Shown here piece after piece: positions 15,801-24,033 of a stretch of 48,249 bases of DNA (position 1 is its first letter; every line of letters begins with the position of its first letter). Source of the stretch: Candidatus Alloruminococcus vanvlietii (lineage in GTDB: Bacteria; Bacillota; Clostridia; Oscillospirales; Ruminococcaceae); the NCBI GenBank assembly GCA_904420505.1, contig CAJFVS010000044.1, forward strand, positions 1 through 48,249, given 5' to 3'. The notes beneath the pieces were generated by a model. That model searched no databases and was not told the DNA's origin. It was given only the letters and a program-made list of their open reading frames with translations. The translations under genes were made by a program, and so were the position numbers.

Positions 15801-16295
15801 GCTGTTTGCGTACTGGCAAAGCAGGGCAAAAATCGGCCGCCCGTTTGCAAAAGCCAAAGGGCAACGCGGCGCCTGGCTGGAAGCCTTGGTTTGTAAAGAT
15901 TTTGTTTTGCGCCAGGGGCAGCGCCGGTGCGGCAAAGGCTTGGCAGGGGATAAAGAGCCAGCATGGCGCTGGCATTGTATCCTATGGGGAAGATGCCCCG
16001 AAAGGGTGCCAAACAAGCAACGTGGGGGCCAAGGGCGCCCCGGCTTATGGGGCGGCAAACCCGGCGGGGCAGCAGTGCTTATGGTGCCAAAGCGCATGGC
16101 GCGGGCAAAACAACGCAAAAACGCAAACCGCATAGGGCGGTTTTGCCGCAGTTTGGCGCAAGATAACCCGGAGAATGCAGATGAAACCTCTGTTTTGAAA
16201 AAGCAGCCGGGCTTTTGTCGCCCAAACGGCAAGGCATTGCCAAAGCATACAAAGCCCTAAGGGCGCCAGCCTTTGGCAAAAGGGGCGGCTTTTCG
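15801..16295 (+). other. gene-less stretch
   Basis: About 500 bases of G+C-rich DNA resembling the stretch at 4584-5096, with frequent GCAAAA and GGGGC words. Frames are open on both strands but none has a start with a ribosome site or recognisable content. A small GCCCC/GGGGC hairpin is visible near 16038-16054. Nothing else is seen. Confidence 0.5.
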
Positions 16296-16324
16296 TTGCA
16301 TTGCATGCACAGACAAGTTATAAT
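16296..16324 (+). promoter_or_regulatory. promoter for the M20 amidohydrolase gene
   Basis: TTGCAT (16296-16301) and a perfect TATAAT (16319-16324) are 17 bases apart, 46 bases before the start codon. Confidence 0.75.
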
Positions 16325-16369
16325 AAAAGCAGCAAATTTGCATACAAAACAGGAAAAGGGGTTTACAAC

Positions 16370-17752
16370 ATGCTAGGACAAATTGCCATGCAGGAAATTG
16401 AACGCCAAAGAAAAATGCTGGAGGACGCTTCCATCACCATATGGGAAAACCCGGAAGGCCCTAACAAGGAATACATTGCCAGCGGCTTGTGCAAAAAAAT
16501 ACTGGAAGAAAACGGCTTTGCGGTGCAAATGGGCGCGGGCGGCGTGCCTACAGCTATCCGCGCCGTTTGGGGGCAGGGGCATCCCATCATCGGCTTTTTG
16601 GGTGAATACGACGCTTTGCCCGGCTTAAGCCAAAAGGTGCAGACCACCAAAGAACCCGTTCAGGAAGGCGCTTATGGCCAGGGCTGCGGGCACAATCTGC
16701 TGGGGGTTGCCACTTTGGGCGGCGTAATTGGCTTAAAAAAAGAGATGGAAGAAAACAACATCCCCGGTACGGTGGTGTTTTACGGCTGCCCGGCCGAGGA
16801 AGTTTTGTGCGGCAAGGGCTTTATGGCCAGGGGCGGCTGCTTTAAAGAGCTGGACGCGGCCATTTCGTTTCATCCCTCGCGCTTTAACCGTGCGATGATG
16901 AGCGTGTATACAGGCGTAAACTCGGCCAAATTCCACTTTAAAGGCCGCACCGCCCATGCAGCCGGTGACCCGGAAAACGGCCGCAGCGCCTTAAAAGCGG
17001 TGGAGCTAATGAACGCCGGGGCCAACTACATGCGTGAGCATATCACCTCCGATGTGCGCATGCATTACACCATCACCGACGGCGGCGGGGCGCCCAACGT
17101 AGTGCCGGCCAACGCCTGCGTATGGTATTATGTGCGCGCGCTTACCCGCGAGGCGGTAAACGATGTGTACAACCGCTTGGTAAACTGCGCCAAAGGCGCG
17201 GCCTTGATGACCGACACCGAGGTGGAAGTGGAATTTTTAGGCGGGTGCTATCCCACCCATTACAACCAGGTGATGGCGGATGTGTTCGACGAAACGCTGC
17301 GGGAAATTCCGCACGAAGGCTGGACAGAAGAGGAAATTGCCTTTGCCAAGGCGCTGGACGACCAAATCCCGCAGGCGTACCAAAAAGCCTGCGAAAAATA
17401 CGGCTGTGAACCGGGCACCCATCTGCTGAGCAATATTTTGCCCATTGATTATGAAAACGTTTACGGCTCCACCGACGTGGGGGATGTTTCGTATATCTGC
17501 CCCACCGAATTTTTCTACACCGCCTGCTACAACGTGGGCGCGCCTGGCCACAGCTGGCAGGTAGCGGCCTGCGCTGGGCATTCCATCGGCCGCAAGGGGA
17601 TGATTTATGCTTCCAAAGTAATGGCCACCGCCGCTTTGAAGATGTACCAAAACCCCGAGATTGTAAAACGCGCCAAAGAGGAATTTGACCGCACTTTAAA
17701 AGGCAAACCCTATATTTGCCCCATCCCGGACGATGTGCCCAACCCGCAGTAA
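16370..17752 (+). CDS. M20-family amidohydrolase (AbgB-like)
   Basis: The 460-residue enzyme carries M20D markers: GFLGEYDALPGLSQ (metal-ligand Asp), GQGCGHNLLG (metal-ligand His), CPAEEVLCGKGFM (catalytic Glu pair), ISFHPSRFN and the lid-domain HAAGDPENGRSALKAVEL. Length and motifs fit the p-aminobenzoyl-glutamate hydrolase B group, which cleaves an amide between an aromatic acid and an amino acid, and related N-acyl amino acid hydrolases. AGGAAAAGGGG before 16370 decides the start; the frame runs further upstream but lacks a site there. Its position near the peptide transporter suggests hydrolysis of imported N-acyl or dipeptide compounds (inference). Confidence 0.88.
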   Translation: MLGQIAMQEIERQRKMLEDASITIWENPEGPNKEYIASGLCKKILEENGFAVQMGAGGVPTAIRAVWGQGHPIIGFLGEYDALPGLSQKVQTTKEPVQEGAYGQGCGHNLLGVATLGGVIGLKKEMEENNIPGTVVFYGCPAEEVLCGKGFMARGGCFKELDAAISFHPSRFNRAMMSVYTGVNSAKFHFKGRTAHAAGDPENGRSALKAVELMNAGANYMREHITSDVRMHYTITDGGGAPNVVPANACVWYYVRALTREAVNDVYNRLVNCAKGAALMTDTEVEVEFLGGCYPTHYNQVMADVFDETLREIPHEGWTEEEIAFAKALDDQIPQAYQKACEKYGCEPGTHLLSNILPIDYENVYGSTDVGDVSYICPTEFFYTACYNVGAPGHSWQVAACAGHSIGRKGMIYASKVMATAALKMYQNPEIVKRAKEEFDRTLKGKPYICPIPDDVPNPQ

Positions 17753-17783
17753 CTTTTTTTAAAGGAATTTGGAGGAAAACAAC

Positions 17784-17981
17784 ATGCGCGTATGTATCCG
17801 CTGCAACACCCCTATGAAAGAAAACTGCGCCATTAAAATAGAAGGCGCGGGGTATGGAATTGTTTTATCGGCAGATGAAAGCAAGCTGTTTGGCGGCAGG
17901 ATGGGCAAACCCAAAGTTGCCATATGCCCCAAATGCGGCGAGGTCTCCATTTACATGGAAAACCCCGAACAACTGCCCTAA
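17784..17981 (+). CDS. small zinc-ribbon protein
   Basis: A 65-residue protein with VCIRCNTPM near the start and AICPKCGEVSIYM near the end, giving two CxxC knuckles that can bind one zinc ion. The middle reads GAGYGIVLSADESKLFGGR. Such short ribbons are common unannotated proteins in Clostridia. TTGGAGG lies 9 bases before the ATG at 17784. It follows the M20 amidohydrolase gene by 31 bases and may be co-transcribed. Function unknown. Confidence 0.8.
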   Translation: MRVCIRCNTPMKENCAIKIEGAGYGIVLSADESKLFGGRMGKPKVAICPKCGEVSIYMENPEQLP

Positions 17982-18165
17982 GCGCCGGTATACGGCTTGT
18001 TTTGCCAAAGCGCCGCTGCCCGGTACGGCCGTTTTTTAGCGCGGCTGCTGGCGGCGCCCCTGTAAAATGGGCCTGCACTGCCCAAAACGGTTTTGCTGTT
18101 TTAAAAAAGCCCCGTGGCCCAACCGGCCGGGTTTGCCGAATGGCTTGGCGCCAAAACCGTGCAAT

Positions 18166-18199
18166 AAAAAATCCCATGCAAGCTAGCATGGGATTTTTT
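18166..18199. terminator. bidirectional intrinsic terminator
   Basis: AAAAAATCCCATGC and GCATGGGATTTTTT form a perfect stem with a six-base loop. It can end transcription of the zinc-ribbon gene from the left and the small membrane protein gene from the right. Confidence 0.9.
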
Positions 18200-18225
18200 G
18201 CATGTATAAAGCGGGGTGTAAACGA

Positions 18226-18351
18226 TTATTCCAGCGGTTTGGGTTTGCTGGCAAGGCTGAAAATGCTAAAAAGCAATGCCGTAAGCGACAAAGCGGTGGA
18301 AACAATGCCCAAAATAAACCCGGTAACGGCCAGACCGTTTTTCTTTTTCAT
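18226..18351 (-). CDS. small membrane protein, DUF4190-like
   Basis: This 41-residue frame starts with KKKNGLAVTGFILGIVS, followed by TALSLTALLFSIFSLAS and a short basic/proline tail. The GLAxxGFxLGI pattern is the first hydrophobic hairpin of DUF4190 proteins, so this looks like a minimal one- or two-span version. TAGGAGGAAAA lies just before the ATG at 18351. It follows the HD-domain gene by 12 bases on the same strand and ends before a strong terminator, so the two form an operon. Function unknown. Confidence 0.7.
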   Translation of the reverse strand: MKKKNGLAVTGFILGIVSTALSLTALLFSIFSLASKPKPLE

Positions 18352-18363
18352 GGTATTTTCCTC

Positions 18364-18963
18364 CTATTGCTGTGTATTGATAAGCGTTTGGGTTTCCTGT
18401 GCTACCTGCGTTTCGCTTTCGCGCATGGCCAGGATGGTTTGCAAAAACAATTCGTCCAGCTCCCAGCCCAGCATCTGCGCGCCTTGCGTGATTACCTCGC
18501 GCGAGCAGCCCGCGGCAAATTTTTTATCCTTGAATTTTTTCTTTAAACTGGCCACTTCCATATCCGCAACCGATTTGGAAGGGCGCATTCTGGCTGCGGC
18601 GCCGATAAGCCCGGTCAGCTCGTCGGTGGCAAACAGCACCTTTTCCATTTGGTGTTCGGGTTTTACATCGCTTACAAGCCCATAGCCATGGCTGCAAACC
18701 GCATGCACCAGCGCATCCTCCGCCTGGATTTCGGCTAACAATTCTGGCGCTTTTTGGCAGTGCTGGTCGGGGTATTTTTCAAAATCAATATCGTGCAATA
18801 GGCCGGCCAAAGCCCAAAAATCGGCTTGTTCGGCGTACCCTAAGGCGTTTGCAAAATAACGCATTACAGCTTCTACCGTAAGGGCATGCTGGATGTGAAA
18901 TGGCTCCTGGTTGTATTTTAGCAGCAGCTGCAAGGCCTGCTGCCGGGTAATTGCGGTTTGCAT
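18364..18963 (-). CDS. HD-domain hydrolase
   Basis: The 199-residue protein has the HD metal site: an upstream His in PFHIQHALTVE, then LAGLLHDIDFEKYPDQH with His57-Asp58, and further His/Asp residues in HAVCSHGYG and FATDELTG. This fold hydrolyses phosphate mono- and diesters, nucleotides included. Its close relatives in Clostridia are annotated only as HD domain proteins, so the substrate is unknown. AAAGGGGG precedes the ATG at 18963 and decides it over an in-frame ATG further upstream. A small membrane protein gene follows 12 bases downstream. Confidence 0.85.
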   Translation of the reverse strand: MQTAITRQQALQLLLKYNQEPFHIQHALTVEAVMRYFANALGYAEQADFWALAGLLHDIDFEKYPDQHCQKAPELLAEIQAEDALVHAVCSHGYGLVSDVKPEHQMEKVLFATDELTGLIGAAARMRPSKSVADMEVASLKKKFKDKKFAAGCSREVITQGAQMLGWELDELFLQTILAMRESETQVAQETQTLINTQQ

Positions 18964-18996
18964 AAAAAGGGCCCCCTTTAAAGGATGTATAAAAGC

Positions 18997-19005
18997 ATTA
19001 TACCA
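18997..19005 (-). promoter_or_regulatory. extended -10 promoter for the HD-domain gene
   Basis: On the minus strand TGGTATAAT lies 34 bases before the HD-protein start. The -35 region is poor, as with the ridA promoter. Confidence 0.5.
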
Positions 19006-19202
19006 CACAAAAAAGGCAAGCTCCATAGCATTTTTAAAAATTCACAAACTGCTAAGGCATACCAAAGAGGCACCCCAAAAGGGCGTTTGGGGCTTTTTCA
19101 GCGCAGGGTAAAAAAACGCGGATTAAGGGGCGGCCAAACGGGCGAGGGGGCAAACCTTGGCCAAAACAAAACAGCACAGGTGCAAAACCCGTGCTGCAAA
19201 GG

Positions 19203-19373
19203 TTAAGAGCGTTTGGTAAAATGTTCGCTGCACTGCAAAAGCTGTTCATCGCTTTGCTTGTGCACGCCGCATTGCTTTAAGGTTTCCTGCACAAAGGCTG
19301 GCAGGGTGGAAAAAGCCTGCGGCTGCTGGTATGCGGGGATATTTTGGGTTGGGTTTTGGGGTTTGTGGTCCAT
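19203..19373 (-). CDS. small hypothetical protein, 56 residues
   Basis: The frame begins MDHKPQNPTQ and ends with QLLQCSEHFTKRS. GAGGTG lies 7 bases before the ATG at 19373, a good ribosome site. The composition is soluble and Gln/Pro-rich, with two cysteines (35 and 48). I do not recognise it. It is read in the same direction as the amidase gene upstream, 240 bases away. Confidence 0.5.
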   Translation of the reverse strand: MDHKPQNPTQNIPAYQQPQAFSTLPAFVQETLKQCGVHKQSDEQLLQCSEHFTKRS

Positions 19374-19451
19374 GTTTTTCACCTCAAACCTATTGTTTGC
19401 AAAGAAGAAAAAATTATAAAAGGGAATTTTTAAAAATTTTGCAGTTTTTTT

Positions 19452-19660
19452 GCAAAAAGCGGCGTTACACCTAGGCGCACCTGCTGGCGGCGCGCCCACT
19501 GGCGCTGCGAATTTTGGCCCTTGCATAAAGGCTGGCGGCGTACCCGCTGGCGTTGCCAATTTGGGCGGATGTAAACTTTCCCCAAGCCGCAAAGGCCGGT
19601 GCAAAAAGCGCGCTTTACACCTGGATGTACCGGCTGGCGGCATACCCGTTGGTGCCGGCA
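19452..19660. repeat. degenerate duplicates of the 3' end of the amidase gene
   Basis: Three copies of a 27-base core lie at 19483-19509, 19531-19557 and 19632-19658; the core begins GCTGGCGGC and continues with CCC and TGG blocks. The last copy is inside the amidase coding end (it encodes the GTNGYAAS stretch), the other two are just past its stop. The first and third copies share flanks too: GCAAAAAGC and TTACACCT blocks at 19452 and 19601. This points to repeated local duplication of the coding end. Confidence 0.6.
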
Positions 19661-20355
19661 TAGCGCACCACATACCAGTCGCCGTTGTAGGTGCCCAGCA
19701 CGGTGATAGGTGCGCCGCGGTAGGCGCGCTCAATCACGGGGGCGTCGGTAGAGGGGTATTCGCGGATGTTCAAATTCCCGTTTTGGGTAGCCACCACCCC
19801 TTCGCGCACCGGCTGGGCTTCTACAAAGGGGATGCCGAAATATTCGGTGAGCGACTGCACCAGGTTGCGCGCAATGGCCGGCAGGTTGGAGGTAATCCAG
19901 TTGGCGTCGTCCACATTGTCGTGGTAGGCAAGTTCCAATAGCACGGCCGGGGCACGGGTTTGGCGCACTTCGCCCAAGGCGGTGGTGGGCACGGCGCGCA
20001 CCCGCGAGGGAATGGGGTAAATTTGCTGCAAATTGCGGGCAATAATCTGCGCGGCCTGCTGGCCCTGGGCGCTGGTGGGGTAATAGTATACGTCGGTGCC
20101 GCGGTATTGGCCGTATTGGCCTTCGGGCGCGCCGTTGGAATGCAATGCCAGGTGCAAATCGTAATTGCCCTGGTTGGATTCCCGGATGGAAGAAGCGGCG
20201 GTCATATCCGGGGTGTTGCGGCGAAAAGAAATGCCGTTGGAGATTAAATACGGTTCCATTTCGTCGGCAAGCAGGTTCATGTAATATTCTTCGCTGCCGC
20301 CGGTGACATATAAATTGCTCTCCTGGGTGGAGGGGCTTAAATAAATGCTGGGCAT
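19615..20355 (-). CDS. N-acetylmuramoyl-L-alanine amidase-like protein with SH3b domain
   Basis: The 246-residue protein has an Amidase_3-like part (about residues 1-170): GGSEEYYMNLLADEM with the Glu ligand, LHLALHSNGAPEGQ with a zinc His, and VLLELAYHDN with the catalytic Glu. The canonical first zinc His of DPGHG is absent: the first strand reads IYLSPSTQ, as in a clade often labelled only as an SH3 protein. The C-terminus (about 180-246) is a bacterial SH3 domain with GNLNIREYPS and YNGDWYVVRY. There is no signal peptide, so export may depend on lysis, sporulation or a non-classical path. GGAGGATT precedes the ATG at 20355. Confidence 0.8.
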   Translation of the reverse strand: MPSIYLSPSTQESNLYVTGGSEEYYMNLLADEMEPYLISNGISFRRNTPDMTAASSIRESNQGNYDLHLALHSNGAPEGQYGQYRGTDVYYYPTSAQGQQAAQIIARNLQQIYPIPSRVRAVPTTALGEVRQTRAPAVLLELAYHDNVDDANWITSNLPAIARNLVQSLTEYFGIPFVEAQPVREGVVATQNGNLNIREYPSTDAPVIERAYRGAPITVLGTYNGDWYVVRYAGTNGYAASRYIQV

Positions 20356-20744
20356 ACTCCAATCCTCCTTGCGGTTTTTCTACGCTATTTTTACGCGCAA
20401 AGGGGAACATTCATGCGCATTTGCCGGTATTTATTTGCCTTTTGCCCCCAAACACCGCTTAATAAACCCTTGGCAAAAAGGGGGTGAACGCATGATGGGC
20501 ATGGCTCGGAGCGAAAATGCCGGCGCGGGCCCAAGACTTAGGCAGCCAGGCGGCAAAATGGGCTTAAAGCCCCCAAATCCGCTTGTTAACGCCCCCGTGG
20601 AAAAAAACTGCGCCAAAACAGCAGCTTTGCCAAACGGCGCGGGTTTTGGCCCCTATCCCGCTGCATCAAGGGCAAAGGGGACAAAGCCATACCAGGCGCA
20701 TAGCTGCCCATTGCCGGAAAGAAAGCCCGTTTGGGTGTGGTATC
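20356..20744 (+). other. gene-less stretch between divergent genes
   Basis: About 390 bases between the amidase start and the promoter of the DUF885 gene. An AGGGGGTGAACGCATGATGG start-like sequence near 20478-20497 opens a frame of about 125 codons that runs into the next gene's region, but the protein is low-quality (Pro/Lys/Ala) and lacks motifs. I do not call it. Confidence 0.4.
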
Positions 20745-20773
20745 TTGCCAGTTTTGCTCATATCCATTATAAT
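20745..20773 (+). promoter_or_regulatory. promoter for the DUF885 lipoprotein gene
   Basis: TTGCCA (20745-20750) and TATAAT (20768-20773) are 17 bases apart, about 92 bases before the start codon. Confidence 0.72.
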
Positions 20774-20865
20774 AATACAATTAGAAGAATTTATAAACAA
20801 ACAGCGGGGCACCGCGCTGTGGCAATGGAAAATGAGCAAACCCGGTGCAGAAATCGAGGGAATAT

Positions 20866-22632
20866 ATGAAGAAATTCAAACGTGTTTTCAGCGTTGTGCT
20901 GGCTGTGGCGATGGTGTTTTCTTTGGCGTCCTGCCAGGTTGCAAACGATTCGCAGCGGTTTGACCAGCTGCTTGCCAGCCTGCCTAAGCAATTGGTAGCG
21001 CCCAACAGCATGGATGTAAACTTTTTGTTTAACGACCCGGCTGCTTTTGGCATTGAACGCGAGCTTTATACCCTGCCGGTCAGCCGGAGGGAGGACTATG
21101 AGCAGTCCAAAAAAGACATTGAAGCCTGGATTGAAATGCTAAAAGGGTATAATTACCAAAGCCTAACCGCCGAACAGCAGCTTTCGTATGATATTTTGCT
21201 GGACTATTTGAACCGGCGGCTGCTTACGCTGGATTACTATGAGCTGGACAACAGCTATTTGGGCAGTTTTATTGGCTACCAGGCGGAATTGCCCCTTTTG
21301 TTTAACGAATACACCTTAAACGACCAGATGGATTTGGATTGTTATTTTAACATTTTAAAAACCTGCAAGGACACTTTTTTGCAGTATGCCGAGATTGAAC
21401 AGGAACGCCAGGACGCGCAGTTGGGCATGTGCCAGGAGATTATGGACAGGGTGATTGAACAATGCAACACCTTTGCCCAAAGCGACAACCAGTTTTTAAT
21501 CGACAGCATGAATGAAAAAATTGACGCCGCCGATTTTTTAACCGATGAACAAAAAGCGGCCGCCAAAGAGCAAAACGAAAGCTTGGTGAAAAACGAGCTA
21601 AAAGACGCTTACCTTGCTTTGGCAGAAAGCCTTGCCGCCATTGAAGTAAAAACCCCGGAAACCGGTTTGGCGGGGTTAAACGGCGGCAAAGAGTATTATG
21701 AAAAACTGTTCCGGCAAAGCACCGGGGTGGATATGACCATTGAAGAGGTAAAAACCTATGTGCAAGGGCAGATTAACAAGCTGCTTACCCGTGCGGTTGC
21801 CCTTATGACGCAAAACCCCGAGCTGCAAACCGCCGATTTTACCCAAATTTCTTACGGTGATTTTGCTTCGGCAGAGGAAAATATTGCATATTTAGGCGAA
21901 AAAATGCTGGAGGATTTCCCCTCCATTGGGCAGCTGAATTTTACCGTAAAACAGGTGCCCGATTCGATGAAGGACAATTTTTCCCCGGCGGCGTATTTGA
22001 ATTCCAAGGTGGATAAAGACCCCAGCGAACCCGAAGCCATTTATTTAAACGGGGAATATTCGCCCGATTTGTTTACCACCATTGCGCACGAAGGGTATCC
22101 GGGGCATATGTACCAAAACGTGTATTTTAAATCGCTTAATTTGCCCACTTTCCGCTACATCATCGGTTACAGCGGCTATTCGGAAGGCTGGGCCACCTAT
22201 GTGGAAAACAACGCCTGGAAATATGCCCAAAGCGACGACAAAGCTTTGCTGGAGTTTTACCAAATCAACAATATGCTGGTAAACTGTTACATTGCGCTGG
22301 CCGACATCGGCCTGCATTACGACGGCTGGACCAAAGAGGAATTTATGGATTTCTTTAGGCAGAATTTGGGCGGGCTGGATGAAGAATCGCTGAATGAGCA
22401 GTATTATTTAAACCTGGAAACCCCTACCAATTATCTGCAGTATTTTATCAACGGCATGCTTTACCAGGATTTGTACGATGAAACCGCGCAAAAGCTTGGC
22501 AGCCAGTTTGACCCGGTTGCTTTCCATGAAGTGCTGCTGCAAACCGGGCCTACCAGTTATGCCATTTTGCAACAGCAGATGGATGCATATGTCAGCGAGG
22601 TGACGTCGGCGTCTTTCCAGCAGGCGGCATAA
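20866..22632 (+). CDS. DUF885 lipoprotein (putative metallopeptidase)
   Basis: The 588-residue precursor has a signal peptide ending in SLASC (Cys23), so it is anchored outside the cell. The body is alpha-helical and carries the DUF885 signature TIAHEGYPGHMYQ, an HE-xxx-H zinc-site variant, followed by YSEGWATYVENN with the third ligand Glu. DUF885 proteins are predicted metallopeptidases; an activity on peptides is inferred from family. GAGGGA lies before the ATG at 20866, which also gives the best signal peptide. It has its own promoter and stands alone. Confidence 0.88.
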   Translation: MKKFKRVFSVVLAVAMVFSLASCQVANDSQRFDQLLASLPKQLVAPNSMDVNFLFNDPAAFGIERELYTLPVSRREDYEQSKKDIEAWIEMLKGYNYQSLTAEQQLSYDILLDYLNRRLLTLDYYELDNSYLGSFIGYQAELPLLFNEYTLNDQMDLDCYFNILKTCKDTFLQYAEIEQERQDAQLGMCQEIMDRVIEQCNTFAQSDNQFLIDSMNEKIDAADFLTDEQKAAAKEQNESLVKNELKDAYLALAESLAAIEVKTPETGLAGLNGGKEYYEKLFRQSTGVDMTIEEVKTYVQGQINKLLTRAVALMTQNPELQTADFTQISYGDFASAEENIAYLGEKMLEDFPSIGQLNFTVKQVPDSMKDNFSPAAYLNSKVDKDPSEPEAIYLNGEYSPDLFTTIAHEGYPGHMYQNVYFKSLNLPTFRYIIGYSGYSEGWATYVENNAWKYAQSDDKALLEFYQINNMLVNCYIALADIGLHYDGWTKEEFMDFFRQNLGGLDEESLNEQYYLNLETPTNYLQYFINGMLYQDLYDETAQKLGSQFDPVAFHEVLLQTGPTSYAILQQQMDAYVSEVTSASFQQAA

Positions 22633-22775
22633 AATGGCAAGGTAAAACAGCGCTTTTGCGGGGAAATCCCGTGCCTGGGCGTGGGATTTGCGCATAAAAT
22701 TATATGTAAGCGGTTGGCGGCGCCTTCTGGTACTGCCGGCCGCTTAATGCTTTTATACGCGCCTTTTAGCATGCG

Positions 22776-23190
22776 TTAAACAGCAACGCTTGCAAAAGCA
22801 GGCAAAACAGCGTTTGGGGCGCTGCCAGCCCCTGGGCGGACCGCCCCTGCGGGCCGAGCGCCCAGACAGCCTGCCAAAGCCGGTTTGTGGGGGCGGTAAG
22901 GCTGCGTTTGTATCGGCAGGCTGGCGGGTATTGGTGCGCCGCTGGTTTGCCAGGGCAAGCCGTAGGGGCAAACGCGCGCCAAAGGGTTAAAGCGTGTGCA
23001 AAACAGCGGGCAAAAATGTGCATTTTGGGGTGTAGCAATATGGCCGCCCCCTTGCGGACCGAGCGCCCAAACAGCCTGCCAAAAGCCGGTTTGTGGAGGA
23101 GGCAAGGCTGCGTTTGTATCGGCAGGCTGGCGGGTATTGGCGCGCCGCTGGTTTGCCAGGGCAAGCCGTAGGGGCAAACGCACGGAATTT
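22776..23190. repeat. direct tandem repeat of about 205 bases, two copies
   Basis: The best-matching cores are 22841-22976 and 23044-23183, which share long identical runs such as AAGGCTGCGTTTGTATCGGC and GCTGGTTTGCCAGGGCAAGC. The parts before each core (from 22776 and 22987) match more weakly (TTAAA, GCAAAACAG, TTGGGG). The unit is non-coding by my reading; minus-strand frames across it are open but repeat themselves and lack ribosome sites. Confidence 0.75.
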
Positions 23191-23230
23191 GCCCCCACAA
23201 ACAGGGCCGCCATATTGCCCTGCCAAAACC

Positions 23231-23260
23231 AAAAGCGGACGATTATCCGTCCGCTTTTTT
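23231..23260 (+). terminator. intrinsic terminator in the gap before the 66-residue protein gene
   Basis: AAAAGCGGACG and CGTCCGCTTTT form a perfect 11-bp stem with a six-base loop and a following T run. It shields the small gene at 23311 from upstream transcription. Confidence 0.85.
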
Positions 23261-23310
23261 GCTTGCATAATTTGCTTTTTTGGCGGCCACACTGCTTTTG
23301 AGGTGATGAT

Positions 23311-23511
23311 ATGGCCTATTTTCAAGGGCTGGAGGAACTCATTGGCAAAAGCAGCAGTTCGCGCGCGTATTTTTTATCGCTGCCGGTTGAAATACAGCTT
23401 GGTTTGCACCATCTGCATGCGCATATCCACACCGCCCAGCAGCTGCGCACCTATGCAAACGCCATGCAAAACCACACGCTTTTGTACACCCCGCCGCGCG
23501 CCCTTTTTTAA
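23311..23511 (+). CDS. small conserved-type hypothetical protein, 66 residues
   Basis: The frame starts MAYFQGLEELIGKSSSS and contains YFLSLPVEIQLGLHHLHAH followed by LRTYANAM. The pattern 'YF.SLP..VQ..L......I.....L..YA' recurs in short uncharacterised proteins of Clostridia, as far as I recall. GAGGTGAT lies 3 bases before the ATG. It ends 4 bases inside the end of the convergent P-loop gene (23508-23511). Function unknown. Confidence 0.6.
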   Translation: MAYFQGLEELIGKSSSSRAYFLSLPVEIQLGLHHLHAHIHTAQQLRTYANAMQNHTLLYTPPRALF

Positions 23512-24017
23512 GCGTTTGCCCCCAGCAGCGCCTTAATGCTTTGGGCAACCTGCAAGGGGTTTTGGCTATCGGTAGGGATTTTTTGTGTGCGCATGTTCTG
23601 GTAATGCCCCATGCGTTCCAGGCTGCGCGCAATGACATCCGGTGTGCGCCGGCCGGTTTGGATGTCTTTTTCCAAACGCGCCCGTATGGTTCCCGGCTGG
23701 GCGGTTAGGGTGAAAAAATGCGTTGCAGCGCCTTTGAAAGAAAGGCGCGAAAGCAAATCGTCCAGGATGGATTGTTCGTGCATAACCCAGCAAAACAAAA
23801 CATAATCGTACACGCTGCAGGATAAAAACTGGTTTAATAAAAACGCGATGTTTTGCATAACCATGGCTTTGGTTTCCCCGTTTACCACAAAAGGGGACAT
23901 ATCCCAGCACCAGTCGCCGTCTAAAAAAACGCAGCGGGGAAGCGATTCTTTTAACGCCTGGCACACGGCAGTTTTGCCAACCCCCATGGTGCCGTTGATC
24001 AACACAAGGTGTTTCAT
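23508..24017 (-). CDS. P-loop nucleotide kinase-like protein
   Basis: The 169-residue protein begins MKHLVLINGTMGVGKTAV, with Walker A GTMGVGKT (9-16), then FLDGDWCWDMSPF, resembling the acceptor part of small-molecule kinases such as shikimate or gluconate kinase-like proteins. Later HFFTLTAQPGTIRARLEKD gives the Arg-rich lid. It probably phosphorylates a small metabolite with ATP; the substrate is unknown. AGGAAAGGA lies 8 bases before the ATG at 24017. It is divergent from the transglutaminase-like gene and convergent, with a 4-base overlap, with the small gene on the other side. Confidence 0.75.
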   Translation of the reverse strand: MKHLVLINGTMGVGKTAVCQALKESLPRCVFLDGDWCWDMSPFVVNGETKAMVMQNIAFLLNQFLSCSVYDYVLFCWVMHEQSILDDLLSRLSFKGAATHFFTLTAQPGTIRARLEKDIQTGRRTPDVIARSLERMGHYQNMRTQKIPTDSQNPLQVAQSIKALLGANA

Positions 24018-24033
24018 AACACATTTCCTTTCC

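Noticed and set aside
20479..20869. Plus-strand start with an AGGGGGTG site and a frame of about 125 codons
   Set aside because: The frame runs over a clear promoter and into the DUF885 gene start, and the protein has no recognisable content; the ribosome-like site is probably chance in G-rich DNA.
22776..23190. CRISPR array
   Set aside because: Only two long copies, not short repeats with regular unique spacers, and no cas gene in the window.
22766..23213. Minus-strand open frames over the 205-base tandem repeat
   Set aside because: The translated sequence simply repeats itself with the DNA repeat, differs in frame between copies and has no start signal.
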